A DNA stretch of 64,000 bases from Trichaptum fuscoviolaceum (GCA_910574455.1 CAJSYZ010000010.1:2570770-2634769), one strand, 5' to 3'; shown: positions 1-11,524, numbered from the stretch's first letter. Translations and numbers: made by a program. Notes: generated from the sequence alone by a model not told the origin.

Positions 1-76
1 GAAGATCTTATGGGTCCGAATCGGTCAACCGCCGAAGAGGTGGTAATTTGATATTGCCAACTTTACCATGATTCTT

Positions 77-148
77 GGCAGAGAACATGCAGAGCCACCC
101 AAATACTACTAGTATGTACTCATCGGGTGGCACTGCATGTTCTCTGCC
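77..148. repeat. Long imperfect hairpin (24-bp arms)
   Basis: Positions 77-100 and 125-148 are reverse complements with one mismatch: 16 bp, one A/A mismatch, then 7 bp. The loop is 24 nt (101-124). The sequence ATGTTCTCTGCCACACCGC, part of the right arm, is repeated once just downstream (about 155-172). It could be the end of a decayed MITE or a small-RNA hairpin; no target duplication was recognised. Confidence 0.7.
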
Positions 149-1023
149 ACACCGCATGTTCTCTGCCACACCGCATATAGGCGATGTTCTGTGAGACTGT
201 GACTCATCTGGCTAACTCCACTCGTAGCAATAGTCTCCTCGAAATCACAAACTACACGTGCAAATTTATGGTAAAGTCAAATAGCGTATCGTAGTAGTGT
301 AGCTCTTGTCTGACGCTCGCCACGTATACATACGCTCCGCGCCGAGGGTTCCATACAAATACATCGCCTAATGCGCAATAACCTACCTAGTTTTCACGCC
401 GCAATATGTCACGGCGATTTATCTCAGGATCTCCTTCTGTATGAAATGGCAGGCCCTCCATTAGCTCCGCATCCAAAAGTTGCTTTTATTGTGGCAATAT
501 CTGTATTTATTAACGGAGAAATCCTGAAAGAAGGTACGTGATTGATCAATGAAACAATAAGGAAAGTAAATCGTTAATATGTTGAGACTAACTTCCGCCA
601 AGCTTCCTTTTAGTGCGCCAGCGGTGTGTTTAGCATTCCTTCCTCGATTGACTTCTGCCGGCACATGCGATAGCCACTATTGCCCTCGAATATTCCTTGA
701 GTAGTACACGACTTTAATGCGACTACACATTCCAAGTCACATTCACAGACCATTGCATTGTACTTTTGGTATGTGGCAAAACATCAATCCTGAGTACTGC
801 ACCTGAGAAGGCGCTTTTTGTAACAGCTTACGCGTACCATATACCTGTCTTTGGACTACACGAGCTCATGGTATCTATGAGTCGTTGTCTAAAGCGGTTA
901 ATATGTGGCAATTCATCGATTTCAGCACTACGTCTGAGTGCGCAGCATTTGGAGTAGTTTGCGCATGCCGTGTACCTGTGCTCAAACACACAACTGCATG
1001 TTGCCACTAAATGTCAGATGCAG
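149..1023. other. Upstream region without a recognised gene
   Basis: Only short open frames without family resemblance are present. The last about 100 bases serve as promoter of the nuclease-like gene that follows. No RNA gene or transposon end was recognised. Confidence 0.5.
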
Positions 1024-1030
1024 TATAAAA
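1024..1030 (+). promoter_or_regulatory. TATA box of the nuclease-like gene
   Basis: TATAAAA lies 77 bases upstream of the ATG at 1101 and only 11 bases upstream of the in-frame ATG at 1041. Transcription normally starts about 25-35 bases after a TATA box, so the ATG at 1041 would fall outside the mRNA. This favours 1101 as the start codon. Confidence 0.6.
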
Positions 1031-1100
1031 GGCGTAAGCTATGGAGTTTTCTCTCTCATCAACATCCTTTTCTTATCATATCGACACCTACCTCTTCATC

Positions 1101-2520
1101 ATGCAGAACGAAAATGCACCAGGCATAAGGAGGCTTTACCTCCCGAACTTATTCTCTCGATATGGGCTAACTGATGCTCAACTGAATCATTTCGAAACAG
1201 TCTCAGGACTACGTGTGTGTGGTCCGCATGAGTTCCCAATGCCAGACCATACAGTCCAGGGGATGGGTTTTCCATCTGCTGACCCGAATGGAGTTCATTT
1301 ATACCCAGCACAACGCACCCCACCGAGCCTCCGAATTGGACGCATTGTCCCACTTCCATTGAGGACTAGTGATAACTCGCGCACTGGTATTGCTCCATCA
1401 ATTAACCAGTTAGCCCGTCCGCATCGATTGCATCAGGTTAGATGCTCTAATGTTCTTTGGAGCAACTTGGTGTCCTATGCAAAAGGCGACGGCGTGAGGC
1501 ACACCTTCAATACAAATGAGGTCATAGCAACTAGAAGGGATCAGACCAGAGCTATCTTCGCGTTACAAGGTTGGTTCCAGAAGAAACTTCATCAAGCTGA
1601 ACACCTTGTCAACTCCGAGCCGGACATGCAAGATATTATCTACAATGAGCTCATAACGTTCGCCAATGAAGTGTTCCGGGTGTGTCTACTTTGAAAGAGA
1701 ATGGATTCGGGCAGAGGCTGACTTGAATCACAGTCTAGGTATCCGAACCATGTTTCTGACCCAGTTGTACCTGCTGCACCCTGGGTTGATGAGCTCGAGT
1801 TCCCAGTCGGACGAAATGATTGTACAATGCCTGTATGGAAGAAACCTGTATTAGCGAGCCACAGGGCACGAACACAAGAGGGCCAGCGTAGCAGGGCCGG
1901 GCTTCCGGATTTCTTGCTTTACTACGGGCGAGGACATACACAGCAGTCTGTTATCTTCGAAATCAAGACATTTTGGTCCTACAGAGGCTATCATATTGCT
2001 CGCATATTCAAAGATGCTCTTTCTAACAATAATCGTGGGATTAAAATACCCGCAGGAGGCTTTCTACCACATGTTGAAGCCATTCCCGGCAATGGCGGGG
2101 CATATTTTGACTGGCGCTTGGATACGATTGAAGCGGTAATCTTGAAGCAGGTCAGTTCTACCACATTACCACTTTAGACCCGGACCGCATAGCTGATATC
2201 TGGCACAGATCTGGGGAGAACTCGTCTCCTTCAATACTGATTGGGGTCTATGGACCAACGGGAAGGTCATCTTTGCATTTGTTATCACGCAGAGATACAA
2301 TGCTAGTATTCCAGGCTCAGCCAATCAGCTGACATTCAGCAGAGTAATGGACATACATGCTCGGGATGACATTCATCTCGGATTTCTTGGCTTATGCTTT
2401 GCAAGCTTGGATGAGATAGGAGGCATGAACAATCTTCCACCACCCAACCTTGTTGAGGCTTTGTGCCCAACGGCTTCCAGAGCTAATCCACTTCATCTTC
2501 ATCATGATTGGTTCCATTAG
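1101..2520 (+). CDS. PD-(D/E)XK nuclease-like hypothetical protein, three exons
   Basis: Exons 1101-1679, 1734-2150 and 2209-2520 join in phase 0 and give about 435 residues. Both introns (54 and 58 bp) start with GT and end with CAG. Residues 249-274 read GLPDFLLYY, a short gap, then VIFEIKTFW. This is the D...ExK arrangement of the PD-(D/E)XK nuclease fold, with D252, E269 and K271 as candidate metal-binding residues. The N-terminal about 190 residues match nothing I recognise. No signal peptide or membrane segment is visible. The start was chosen from the TATA box at 1024 and the pyrimidine-rich leader before 1101; an in-frame ATG at 1041 would add 20 residues. No stop or frameshift interrupts the spliced frame, unlike most genes here, so it may be functional. 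Nuclease activity is inferred from the motif alone. Confidence 0.72.
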
Positions 2521-3088
2521 TTAGGAATATGCAAGGAGAATGATAGGTACTAGTTGAATATGGGGAAAGATAATGATAAGAAGTGTGCATACATAAACTC
2601 GAGAATATGCAAAGGGAGACATTCTGCATTTAGAATTGATAGCACTTATAGTATTGAGAGAAGTGTACTTAGTACAGAAGAACTTGAAGGGAAGGGAGTC
2701 AAACTCAGAAACAACAAGTAAGTGAGATATCGCACCTTTGCCGTATAAAACATATTGGGCCGGTTACCCGAGTCGTCGCTTATGCCGCGGCCGGGGAGTG
2801 CCGTTCAATTCAAGCCCGTGACCTGCCGATCCTACTGGCACCGCCGCCGTCCGGGTCTCCGGCCGGCTCCGACTCGGGTCCTCATTGGGAACTGAGGTTG
2901 AATGTCTCACGTGATGGAGCTAGCAACGCAAACTTAACTGAGACGAGGAACAGCTGTTTGTTTCCTCCCTCTTTTCTTCTTTCGCAGACAGACGGGCTCA
3001 TCGAGATAACGACATCCACAAAGCCTTTATTAGTACGTTATCAGTGCTGACGAGCAACTTTGCGGAATCAAAAATCTAACAAATGGGA
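2521..3088. other. Intergenic region with a GC-rich patch
   Basis: An AT-rich 3' flank is followed by a GC-rich block at about 2755-2890 that has no convincing open frame. The pyrimidine-rich stretch near 2960-2990 could belong to the promoter of the F-box gene downstream. Nothing else was recognised. Confidence 0.4.
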
Positions 3089-3114
3089 TTCTACTATTTG
3101 CGCTAGAGTTCACG

Positions 3115-4381
3115 ATGTACGGCTTCTCCCTACCTACCGAGATTCTGGAGATCATCATCGAAGTTTTCATATCAGAACATGCGGAAACAAGGCCAAGGGA
3201 TCCAGAATATATCAGGTTTATTCCCCAGTGGTGCCTTACACCCCTTCTCCGTGTTTCAAAGCTCTGGTACGCGGTATGTACGAGATATCTGTATCGTTCC
3301 TTGGCGATCAGAAGCCATGCCCCCTTTAACTTTCCTGCGAGAGAAGGAGAGACTGCCTATCAGACGCTTGAGCGTCGTCGTCACCATATCGCTCGAAAGG
3401 GAGACGAAATCGCGAAGGATCTGTTCAGAACATTGTCAACAAATCCTCAACTAGCTGCATTAGTCGAAAACTTGCAACTAGGTATCGAATCTTCTGGTGA
3501 TATAAAAGTGCTGGAATGGATGAAAACAAATACTCACATCCTCCAGCTCTGTCCGATCGTCAAACATGTGGAAATTCGTGGATTCGAACCGTCCACGCTC
3601 CGTGGTCTGATTGACGTGCTGAAGAAGAAATCACTTGTCTCTTTCTGTATTAGTACTCAGAGACTATCGGACTCTTATCGCAGAAGGGGTGGAACATTCT
3701 CACAGATACTAGAATTGATGCAGAAGTGGCCGAAGCTCCGAAGCATCAGGGTAGAGGACTTCTTGAATGACGAGGCGGGGGACGATCCAATCTCTTTCGA
3801 TACATCACAGGCCTCTCGGTGCTGCCTGGACCTTACGGAAATCGTAATTACCGGCGCTGCTCTGCATTCCAGTGAGCTCAAGCTTATTCGTGCAATGTGC
3901 AGCCAAGATGTTGTCAAGCTTGCTGTGCTACTATACGGAAATCGGGTAGGCGGCAATGGCGATGCAGCGGCGGCTGCTTTGTGCGAATGCATACGGGAAT
4001 GGTCTCCGACTCTCCAATGCCTCAAGATAAGCATTCGAGGCAGTCAGAACTCTTATCCACCAATAAACGAAGCCATTTCCAGTTTATGCGTGCTTCGGGA
4101 GTTACAATTCGTTGGGATGATGCTGGATTTTGGCTTTATTTCGAATCTCCCACGACTGGAGCGTTTCCGCCTGCCGTTCCCTCTACAGGACGCTAGAGGT
4201 CCAGAATCTTTCTTGCTATCTCGATATCCCGGAGTCATTTCCATCCCTCCGACACATTGTCCTCTTCCTCGGACGACGGATGGAACCGGCCAACAAACTA
4301 GAGAATATATGTCGTAGGCGGAACGTTCAACTGCACAAATGCTGGCCGGGGTCCGAGTTGACCGCTGACTTTCTTCTTTGA
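3115..4381 (+). pseudogene. F-box/LRR-like gene 1, frameshifted near its 3' end
   Basis: The frame opens with MYGFSLPTEILEIIIEVF, an F-box-like start. Leucine-rich repeat-like segments such as LVSFCISTQRL and LRSIRVEDFL follow, typical of the large F-box families of agaricomycetes that recruit substrates to SCF ubiquitin ligases. Against the copy at 23821, one extra base lies in 4161-4185. The frame therefore leaves the conserved C-terminus and stops at 4317, while the conserved end (SCYLDIPESF to TADFLL) continues in another frame to 4381. About 50 C-terminal residues are lost. The N-terminal frame is intact, so a slightly altered protein of 400 residues could still be made. Confidence 0.72.
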
Positions 4382-4659
4382 TCGTGTTTTGTTACTCCAA
4401 ATTGCAAGTTGTACCTTTAGATCTTATAGCTCTGCTCTGATTTCTTCAGTATTTTGATTCCCATGTAACTTCTCAGATTGTCCCAAATTATTATTCGATT
4501 ACTAGTCTTGATCAAGGATGAAATTCATACCGTTATCCCTTTCTTCAGCGCATATCCGAGCTATCGCTGACTCTAATATACTGCATATAGTGACTAGTTA
4601 TGCGCATTCTTGATTGAGTCTGGGACTGAACACCTTGCTGGGTTGGCCTGCCGTCGCAA

Positions 4660-5790
4660 GCCATGCTCCCTTTCAGCTCCCTTCAAAATCAGAAGCACAA
4701 CCATTTTCCCCTGCTATGGTGCCAATTTTCTCCGCCATGACAATCGTCCCTACCATGAAAAAACCGAAAGGGATACATGGTTGCGGATGACCTATGTAGA
4801 ACGTTATCAACATACTCTTCGCTGGCCTCATTGATTACGAAGCTGCAATTGGGTATTGAAATTGACGGTCAGGTGCGGGCATTTCCTCTTCGAAGTGTCT
4901 CAGGCTCAAGGACGCCACTCGTTCTATACGGGTCGCGAACACACATCCAAATTTTGCAGCTCTGTCCTAACGTGGAACACGTTGATATCCGTGGATTTAA
5001 TTCTCTGGAACTGGGTGCCCTGATGGATGAGCTAGGGAAGAAGTCGCTCCTATATTTCTCCATATCCGCACTCAAGCTATCAAGCGCCGAGTGGAGAGGG
5101 AGGAACAAGAAGTCGGAGGCACATATTCTCGGTCTGATGAGAAAGTGGCCGAAGCTTCGAAGTATCCGAGCTGATGGCTTTCTGGATGCCGAGATGACGG
5201 AAGCTCCAGTAGCTTTGGACGAATCTGAGGTCTCTGGATGCTGTACAGACCTCCGAGAAATAAGCATCACTTGCGCTGCTTTACATCCCGACATGTATAG
5301 GGCTCTGCGCATCATGTGCAGCAGTGGTATAACGAAACTTTCTGTCTCGCTATCCGGTCGCAGCTCCGGAAGCAGTGGCAATGCAGCGGCGGATGCTCTT
5401 TGCATGTGTCTACGTATATGGTCCCCGACCCTTGCGTATCTCAAGATAGACATAGTGGGAAACGATGACCGTGACTCATATCATCCTTTGACCAAGGCTA
5501 TAAGCACGTTAGGGGAGCTTCGGGGGCTTCAGTTCGATCGGATGAAGCTGGAATTCGGCGCTATATCAAAACTGCCACGACTTGAGCGTCTCCCGCATTA
5601 TAGCTCGAGTAAGGAAGATTCACAAGCGTTATCCAGTATTCTTGAGGATATGGAGAAGTTTCCCTTGCTAAATCTCATTGTGCACAGTCTTACAATTGAC
5701 TCCGGGTTGACGAAAATTTGCTGGAAGCGGAAAATAGAGCTTGCCAGTGAAAGGACTGGACGAAGCCCGACCACTGACTTTCTCCTTTAA
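4660..5790 (+). pseudogene. F-box/LRR-like paralogue lacking its F-box
   Basis: An open frame at 4777-5790 (337 residues) parallels the LRR part of the F-box gene just upstream: ILQLCPNVEHVDIRGF matches ILQLCPIVKHVEIRGF, and both end in T-DFLL. Residual homology begins near 4660, where HAPFQLP corresponds to SHAPFNFP, but the F-box itself is missing. This looks like a tandem duplicate of the neighbouring gene that lost its 5' end. It has no counterpart in copy B of the segmental duplication. Without an F-box it cannot act as a standard SCF adaptor; expression is unknown. Confidence 0.65.
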
Positions 5791-6713
5791 TTGTTCATCC
5801 CCATCAACTTTATTCTCGGGCTTGAACTTATGTATGTACAGTATAAAGCTAGAAACGTATGATTCATCGGTACAGGATTGTGAAATCTAGTTTAAAGCTC
5901 CGCCTGAATCGCACGCGCCAGTGGGTTGTCGGTGGCAACCTCCGAGTCAGCGCGTCCATGTCTCCTTCCTCTCACTCCGCAGAATCTGCCATCACCCTTT
6001 ATCCAACTCTTCTCTCTAAGCGTCAACCTATGGAATGCTTATTCTCTGATCAGCTCTGTCTGCAGAATCTGACGGTCGGCCTTAACAATTGTCGCCAATC
6101 TACATCAGCTCGATTCAATAGCTGAAGGACTTTTCGATATCTCTGGCGACTGGCCCTCGCTCTCCTAATTGGTATTCACTCTTTTCCCGTGTACAGCGTA
6201 TCTCTCTGCGCTAGACGATGGGCAGAATCACGTTAGCTCTTGACTGACCAACCCAGGCTCACAAGCCCTCACGATCCTGCGCTTTGCAAACCATCCGAGA
6301 CCGCGCTAGAGTTTCTGAAGAAGACTGTGTTAAAAGGTGAAGGGGAGATAAGGAGGAGGGTTGTTGAAGCTTAGGTTGGAGGATGAGTGAGTGGAAGTTC
6401 TTTGCTGATTGGGTAGTTGGCAGTGGGCAGGAAATAGTGAGTCAACACAACTCTCATTCATTAGAGGTATTTAAGAAAGACCTGCAGCGATTACAACCCA
6501 CACCCGTGCAATTGAGCATTCCATTTCACGTACCTGATCATATCGTCCAACCCGATGTATCCGACCATCCATGTCACCGGAAAGACGGCTAATATTTTTT
6601 TCATGGACCTCGGATGTTACAGTACGCTTCTTCAGTTATTCAATACATAGGTCTACATTCTGATTTCTTCGCCTAGTTGAGGTGGATGCGAGGAAGCTCA
6701 TGTGCGGCCTATG
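5791..6713. other. Region without a recognised gene
   Basis: Only short unrelated open frames occur. A few stretches could be decayed F-box debris, but none is clear enough to annotate. Confidence 0.4.
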
Positions 6714-7463
6714 ACAGACTTCATCAACGCCGGGAACAAATTCTTTGGGAAGAAACCGACCAGCCCTATCACCTCTTCAGGAGCGACATCTTCTAGTGGT
6801 TTTTGCAACGTGTAGCTCCGCTACTATCAGTCCTGCTCAAGGACGTAACAACCCTGGAGGAATGGAGAAATTGAAAGGTCGTCTTAACCACATCTACGCC
6901 GACACTTTACTTCCACCGACTCACGCTATCAACAATCGGCTAACGTTTCTTCTATCAGACGGTCCTGGTAAAATTTGAAAGTCACCAAGGAGAGGGTGAA
7001 GCTAGTATTCTCCCTAGGTTTGTGGTGGCCTTCAGTGCGAAGTTTGCGCTTGAACTTGAGTCGGGGCCGGCGATACCCTCTGCAACGGGAACAGGAGCAG
7101 GTTCCGACCTGGTGTAGGAATAAAAATGTCCGTGGTGAGGAAGCCGTTAGTTAACTCGTTGTCCCGGAGGAGCTATGTCTCGCGTCGATGAAATCCTGAC
7201 GTAGATCGTATGCGTTGACGTTCTTAACGGGATAGCCGTCAAGGACGAGCTTCCGGATGTCTGTCCCCGCTGCCCATACATTCGTGCACGAATGCTGGAG
7301 TGAAGGAAGCTGGATGAAACTAGATCATCATTCTTCGTCTACTACTGCAACTGTATACGATGAGGGTGTCACATGCGCTTCATGGTCCATTGTTCAAAGA
7401 CGAAAGACGCTGGATGCACTGGAAAGAGAGAGCTACAGCCGGAAGGGCTCAGGATAACAAGGG
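6714..7463. pseudogene. Decayed gene remnant, probably F-box family (copy A)
   Basis: This block matches 26018-26741 at roughly 95 per cent. On the plus strand the frame around 6735-6870 reads like a protein (WFLQRVAPLLSVLLKDVTTL) but contains stops. In copy B the same block follows an F-box N-terminal fragment, which suggests F-box origin. On the minus strand around 7190-7260 another protein-like stretch can be read (IRKLVLDGYPVKNVNAYDL), so two unrelated remnants may overlap. No intact gene remains. Confidence 0.45.
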
Positions 7464-8720
7464 AGGGTGAGCGTCATGTTCACAGGCACGAGACGGCGTT
7501 CGCCCGAGTCTGACGCGACGCGACGTAATCTGACTGCTTGTCTCTTCCTCCCTCACTTCCAACTTCGACACACGACCACCGCAAAACGATCGCGAGCTCG
7601 TATTGCTGGACCACAGATGGCTGAAGCAGTTGCGCAATCGTCCCGCAGTAGTTTCTAATCACTGTAACTAACAGGTTAGACCAAGAATTGCAAAAATTGT
7701 GTAACTTAGTGCGCTGATTAATATTATTTGTGTGTTCTTCATGGCCCCAGAGATCCCTAGATCTTACAGAAGCCGGCACAGGTCACGCTGTCCCTTAAAA
7801 TGATCCACAACTCCATTTCCATTGCGGTTCGAGCGCACTCCAGAACTTAACGCTCTGGAGCTCAGTACTTATGAAAATGTACTTAGTCACGAATCAAGGT
7901 GAGTAATCTGTCTACTTGAAGCTGATGGTGTGACTTACAAACTTCCTCCTACCGTGCCTTTAAATCATAGAAGCGGACGGCATGCTATCTCTGATTGTCC
8001 GGGACCTCGAGTCCTTTACACTCGTCTTGTGTTTGAGCGCTTTCCTGTCTCGTTATCGCGGGGCCTATCCGTTCAGATCGGAATACTGTACCGCACTTTG
8101 ACTTCGATGCCAAAGTTCAACAAGTATAGCATGATTTGTGACCCAAAGCGGGACACATAGCTCTGCGATGAATGGAAAACGAACATTATACAGCCCCATT
8201 AGTAGCATTCTGCGCCCACTGGCGGTGTCGCTGAAACGAGAGATCTCTGAGGCTGTGGCCTCTTTAGGCGCCGACCAAGCGCTCACAATATCTTTCTTGA
8301 TTCGTTTCCAGTGCAGATGAAACTCGAGTTGCAGAGATGTCGAGAGGGAATTCCGTACCCCACTGTATGTAATCGATATGTTGATTAGTGATATGGGCGG
8401 TGAAAGACATTTGGGATGGTGTAAGGACGCAGAAAATTGTTTGGGCGCTTCTCAGAACTAGGTAAGCGCCCGTAACTGATGTGAACGAGAATGCGATGCT
8501 TTGGAACTGACTCCGATCATCACCAGATACCTCCTGTACAAGAAACGTGTCGTTTCCTCTGAGAGACAAGACTATATATTCTCTTCTCGGTGCTTCACTT
8601 GGCTGCGCATCTGCACCCCGCTCACTCACATCCTTAAGTGCCTTTCTAGTGAGTTGCTTGAATTCGTTCTTGCTCTCTAGGTTATCGGTGACTGATGTAC
8701 ATATGCATCCACAGGCTTTC
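7464..8720. other. Upstream region of the acidic-protein gene (copy A)
   Basis: No conserved coding segment was recognised. A canonical 66-bp intron can be read at 8649-8714 (GTGAGT to CACAG), ending six bases before the ATG at 8721, so the gene that follows probably has a 5' UTR intron. The region is nearly identical to 26742-28002. Confidence 0.45.
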
Positions 8721-10975
8721 ATGTCAGTGTCAGATGCAGCTACGGCTGTCAAAGTTGTCGGTCAAGCCGCAGGCCTCGTAATAGGCGTGTTGTCATGGAA
8801 CAAAGCGCGCGTCGAAGATAAGAAGCGTGTGTGGGCCGACGTCTATCGCGCCCTCTCGCACCACCCAATTCTGAAGTACATAGACCCAAACTACCCAGAC
8901 CCGTCAAGCAAATGGGACAGACTCGATTTCTATCGCCAGGTCGTGATCCAGTCCAAAAAACATGAAATCTTCACGGAGGCGTCCAAGCTTGGCGAGACAG
9001 GGGCGAAGGCGAAGATTGTGCTTCTCCTGTTATGGATCATCGTGCGCAGCACTTGCCGAAAGGTATGGATGCCGAAAGCGTCATAAGCAGGGCTATCACC
9101 ATCGAAGCAGACACGTACGGAGAGCCACTGGCCGTCGCAGCCCATTTATCAGATGTTATCGGACAGCTCGCGAAGCTCTTCAAAATGCCCCTCCCCTCAG
9201 AGATTTTGAAGTCGCTCAATCGCTTGACCCCGCCTCGTGGCGATGACAACAGTCGGTTCTACGTCGATTTCCTGAAGGGGTTTCATAAGACGACGCTGCC
9301 GTCCGGCTGCCACCACCACGAATACGACCTTTCCAAGAAGCCGCACGCTCTGCTGGAGGCCCATAACGGCTTCGTCATGGCGCCTAGAAATGAACCGACG
9401 GAGCGGGTCATGGCGTGGTGTATCCGTAGGCTGCATTTGGGGAAGCACTTCAAGGCTTCGAGTTCCAGGAAGAGTAGCGACGGTGCCGCCTGGCTAGCCA
9501 TACTCCCGCGTAAGTTGATGTACGTGTTTAAGTTGAAACGCAATGCTGATCGTGCTATTACTGTATTATTTTACAGAAATAAAGAAACCGAAAACTCGAA
9601 AACTTTCAGGTCGCACATCGAACAAAAGTCCGGCTCGGGCTACTCTGCGCAAGCCTCGAAGAAAGTCCACAGGACCTGGACTAGCCCAGGTGGCTTATAG
9701 AGTGCGAGGACACATCTCCCCAAGGAGTCAACTGACATCGAAAGAGTTGCCTACACTGGTACCAACGCCTACGGGCTCCATACCTGTACTACAAAGCGCT
9801 CCTAGTGCTTCTTCTGAACACCTCCCTCCAACTGTCGAGCTTGTTAATGACAACTTACCATCCGAGATGGATATGATGACGCCGGGAGAGGCAACTGTCC
9901 CAGATCTACGTCAACTCCTGGAACGCGATTTAGTATCCGAGTCTCTTGACGATAGATTAGCGGTCGCTCATTCCTTCTTATCCTTTCACCCTGCTATGGA
10001 CAACACTCTATTACGTATTCCATCCTGGACAAGCAGCATCCTCCCTTTGTTCGGCATTACATGCAAGGTATCTGAGGATACCGCGTCCCATAGGAGGCTA
10101 AAGACAGTAATCGCTTTACTGTGGACCGTCGGGATCTTACTTTCGGAGGACCAGCTCGTTTCCCTCCTGTCATCGGTCTTCGAGGACTGTATTCGGAGGA
10201 TCCAGAAGCTTGCTATGGAGAGCCGTGCCCTGAATATTGATCTGGACTCACACTCAGCAAGCGAGTCTGGGTCCGGGTCTTTCGAAGCTTTGCTGTCTCT
10301 GGAAGAGGTCATCAAGGATCTTGCTAAAATAATATCAAACTCGCGGCATGACACTTCATTAATTGGCGAGGATTTGGCTGATGGAAATCATCTGCCTGTT
10401 GAAGTCGACAGACTCCTGAAAGCTTATGGAGACAGTGCTATCAAGGACGATGCCTCATCAGGAACTGGGAGAAACGAGGACACTGATCTCAGACTTCGTC
10501 AGGCTATTCTGAGCACTTTTGGTGGACAATGGGAACCGAACGAGGAGGAAGTTTATGAGGATGATGAAGAAGAGGAGGAAGGTGGTCTATTCAACCTTGA
10601 GCTTACTGAAGACATCCACTCTGACCAGGAAGTGCATTGTATTAACATCGATATTCAGACAAACCCTATTTCTCTCTTCAGAACGCAAAGTGTTGGCTCT
10701 GTCTTCGTTCCAACCAACAGCATCACTCAATCTGTGATGAAGTTGCTCGTGGATGACTTCTGCCTGGGAATCCATGCCGATGGACTCATCAATTCAAATA
10801 TAAAAGCTACTCATATATGGATCGCCGATCTCGAAGGTTCGTGTTCTTCGTAACTCGATCTCATCACATTGTCTGACGTACATGTACCTGAATGAAATTA
10901 GCTGAACTAGATGACAACAAACCCACCAGTAGTGAATATGAAGACTGCGTGGAGTTGCATCTTACAGGACCATGA
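8721..10975 (+). CDS. Unrecognised acidic protein gene, four or more exons (copy A)
   Basis: The frame starts MSVSDAATAVKVVGQAAG at 8721. Introns at 9510-9576 and 10837-10901 are canonical, and the last exon ends at TGA 10973-10975. Between 8940 and 9090 the reading frame shifts. A 50-bp intron at 8951-9000 restores it, but its donor (GTCCAA) is poor, so this may be an inherited frameshift. The middle has a basic patch (KKPKTRKLSGR) and the C-terminal third a strongly acidic run (YEDDEEEEEGG). The N-terminal part has a hydrophobic stretch (AAGLVIGVL). I recognise no family. Copy B at 28003 carries two extra 1-bp insertions, so copy A is the better-preserved version. Confidence 0.5.
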
Positions 10976-11272
10976 AGGTTAATGCTGCCTCATCTTTACT
11001 CGCTCGACTATACCCTGCTAAATTCTTCTGATATTGATCATGTATCATATGTTTATACTTAATTCAACATCCCACTTCGGCTATCTTGTCTACAATGAAA
11101 TTCGGAGGCGCTTCTAAGAATCGGATTAGGTATAATTTCCATCTAAGTCTGGGAGTTCAGCGTAAGCTGCAATTCATGTACTGGAACTTGGGATAAGAAA
11201 TAAAGATCACCTTGGCATACATATGGGCCCCATAAATGTTCCTGTCTCGGAACGGAATGATTGACTCGTGAT

Positions 11273-11422
11273 TCAGCATATTCCCTTGCCGTCGCATCCA
11301 AGGCAGCCACAATTGAGAGCTTCGGGGTCCGCATTTGGTTTTGCGACTGGAGTGGCTATAACTTTGGACACGGAGAGCAGGGCCATGAGCGCAATTAATG
11401 TGGAAAGGAGAGCAATCTTCAT
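11273..11422 (-). CDS. Small secreted cysteine-rich peptide (copy A)
   Basis: The 49-residue product begins MKIALLSTLIALMALLSV, a clear signal peptide with a likely cleavage after KVIA. The remaining about 26 residues are PVAKPNADPEA followed by a tail with four cysteines (CGCLGCDGKGIC). It does not end in a CaaX box, so it is not a typical basidiomycete mating pheromone precursor. A TATATAAA on the minus strand lies 95 bases upstream. The longer in-frame start at 11497 would put 25 non-signal residues in front and lies only about 20 bases from the TATA box, so 11422 is preferred. The role is unknown: a small secreted effector-like or antimicrobial-like peptide, or a metal-binding peptide. 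The copy at 30556-30705 encodes the same product. Confidence 0.62.
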   Translation of the reverse strand: MKIALLSTLIALMALLSVSKVIATPVAKPNADPEALNCGCLGCDGKGIC

Positions 11423-11516
11423 GGTATTTTGTAGGATAGAAGGTTGAAGGTGAAGATTAAATCCGTACTCGAAAAGTTTAGGATACGGGTGATCCATAAT
11501 AGCTCAAGGTCTGACC

Positions 11517-11524
11517 TTTATATA
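11517..11524 (-). promoter_or_regulatory. TATA box of the secreted peptide gene (copy A)
   Basis: TATATAAA on the minus strand, 95 bases upstream of the ATG at 11422. The same element stands at 30800-30807 in copy B. Confidence 0.5.

Noticed and set aside
8264..8752. 162-codon minus-strand open frame before the acidic-protein gene
   Set aside because: No domain; it is not kept in copy B, where one base change leaves only 81 codons.
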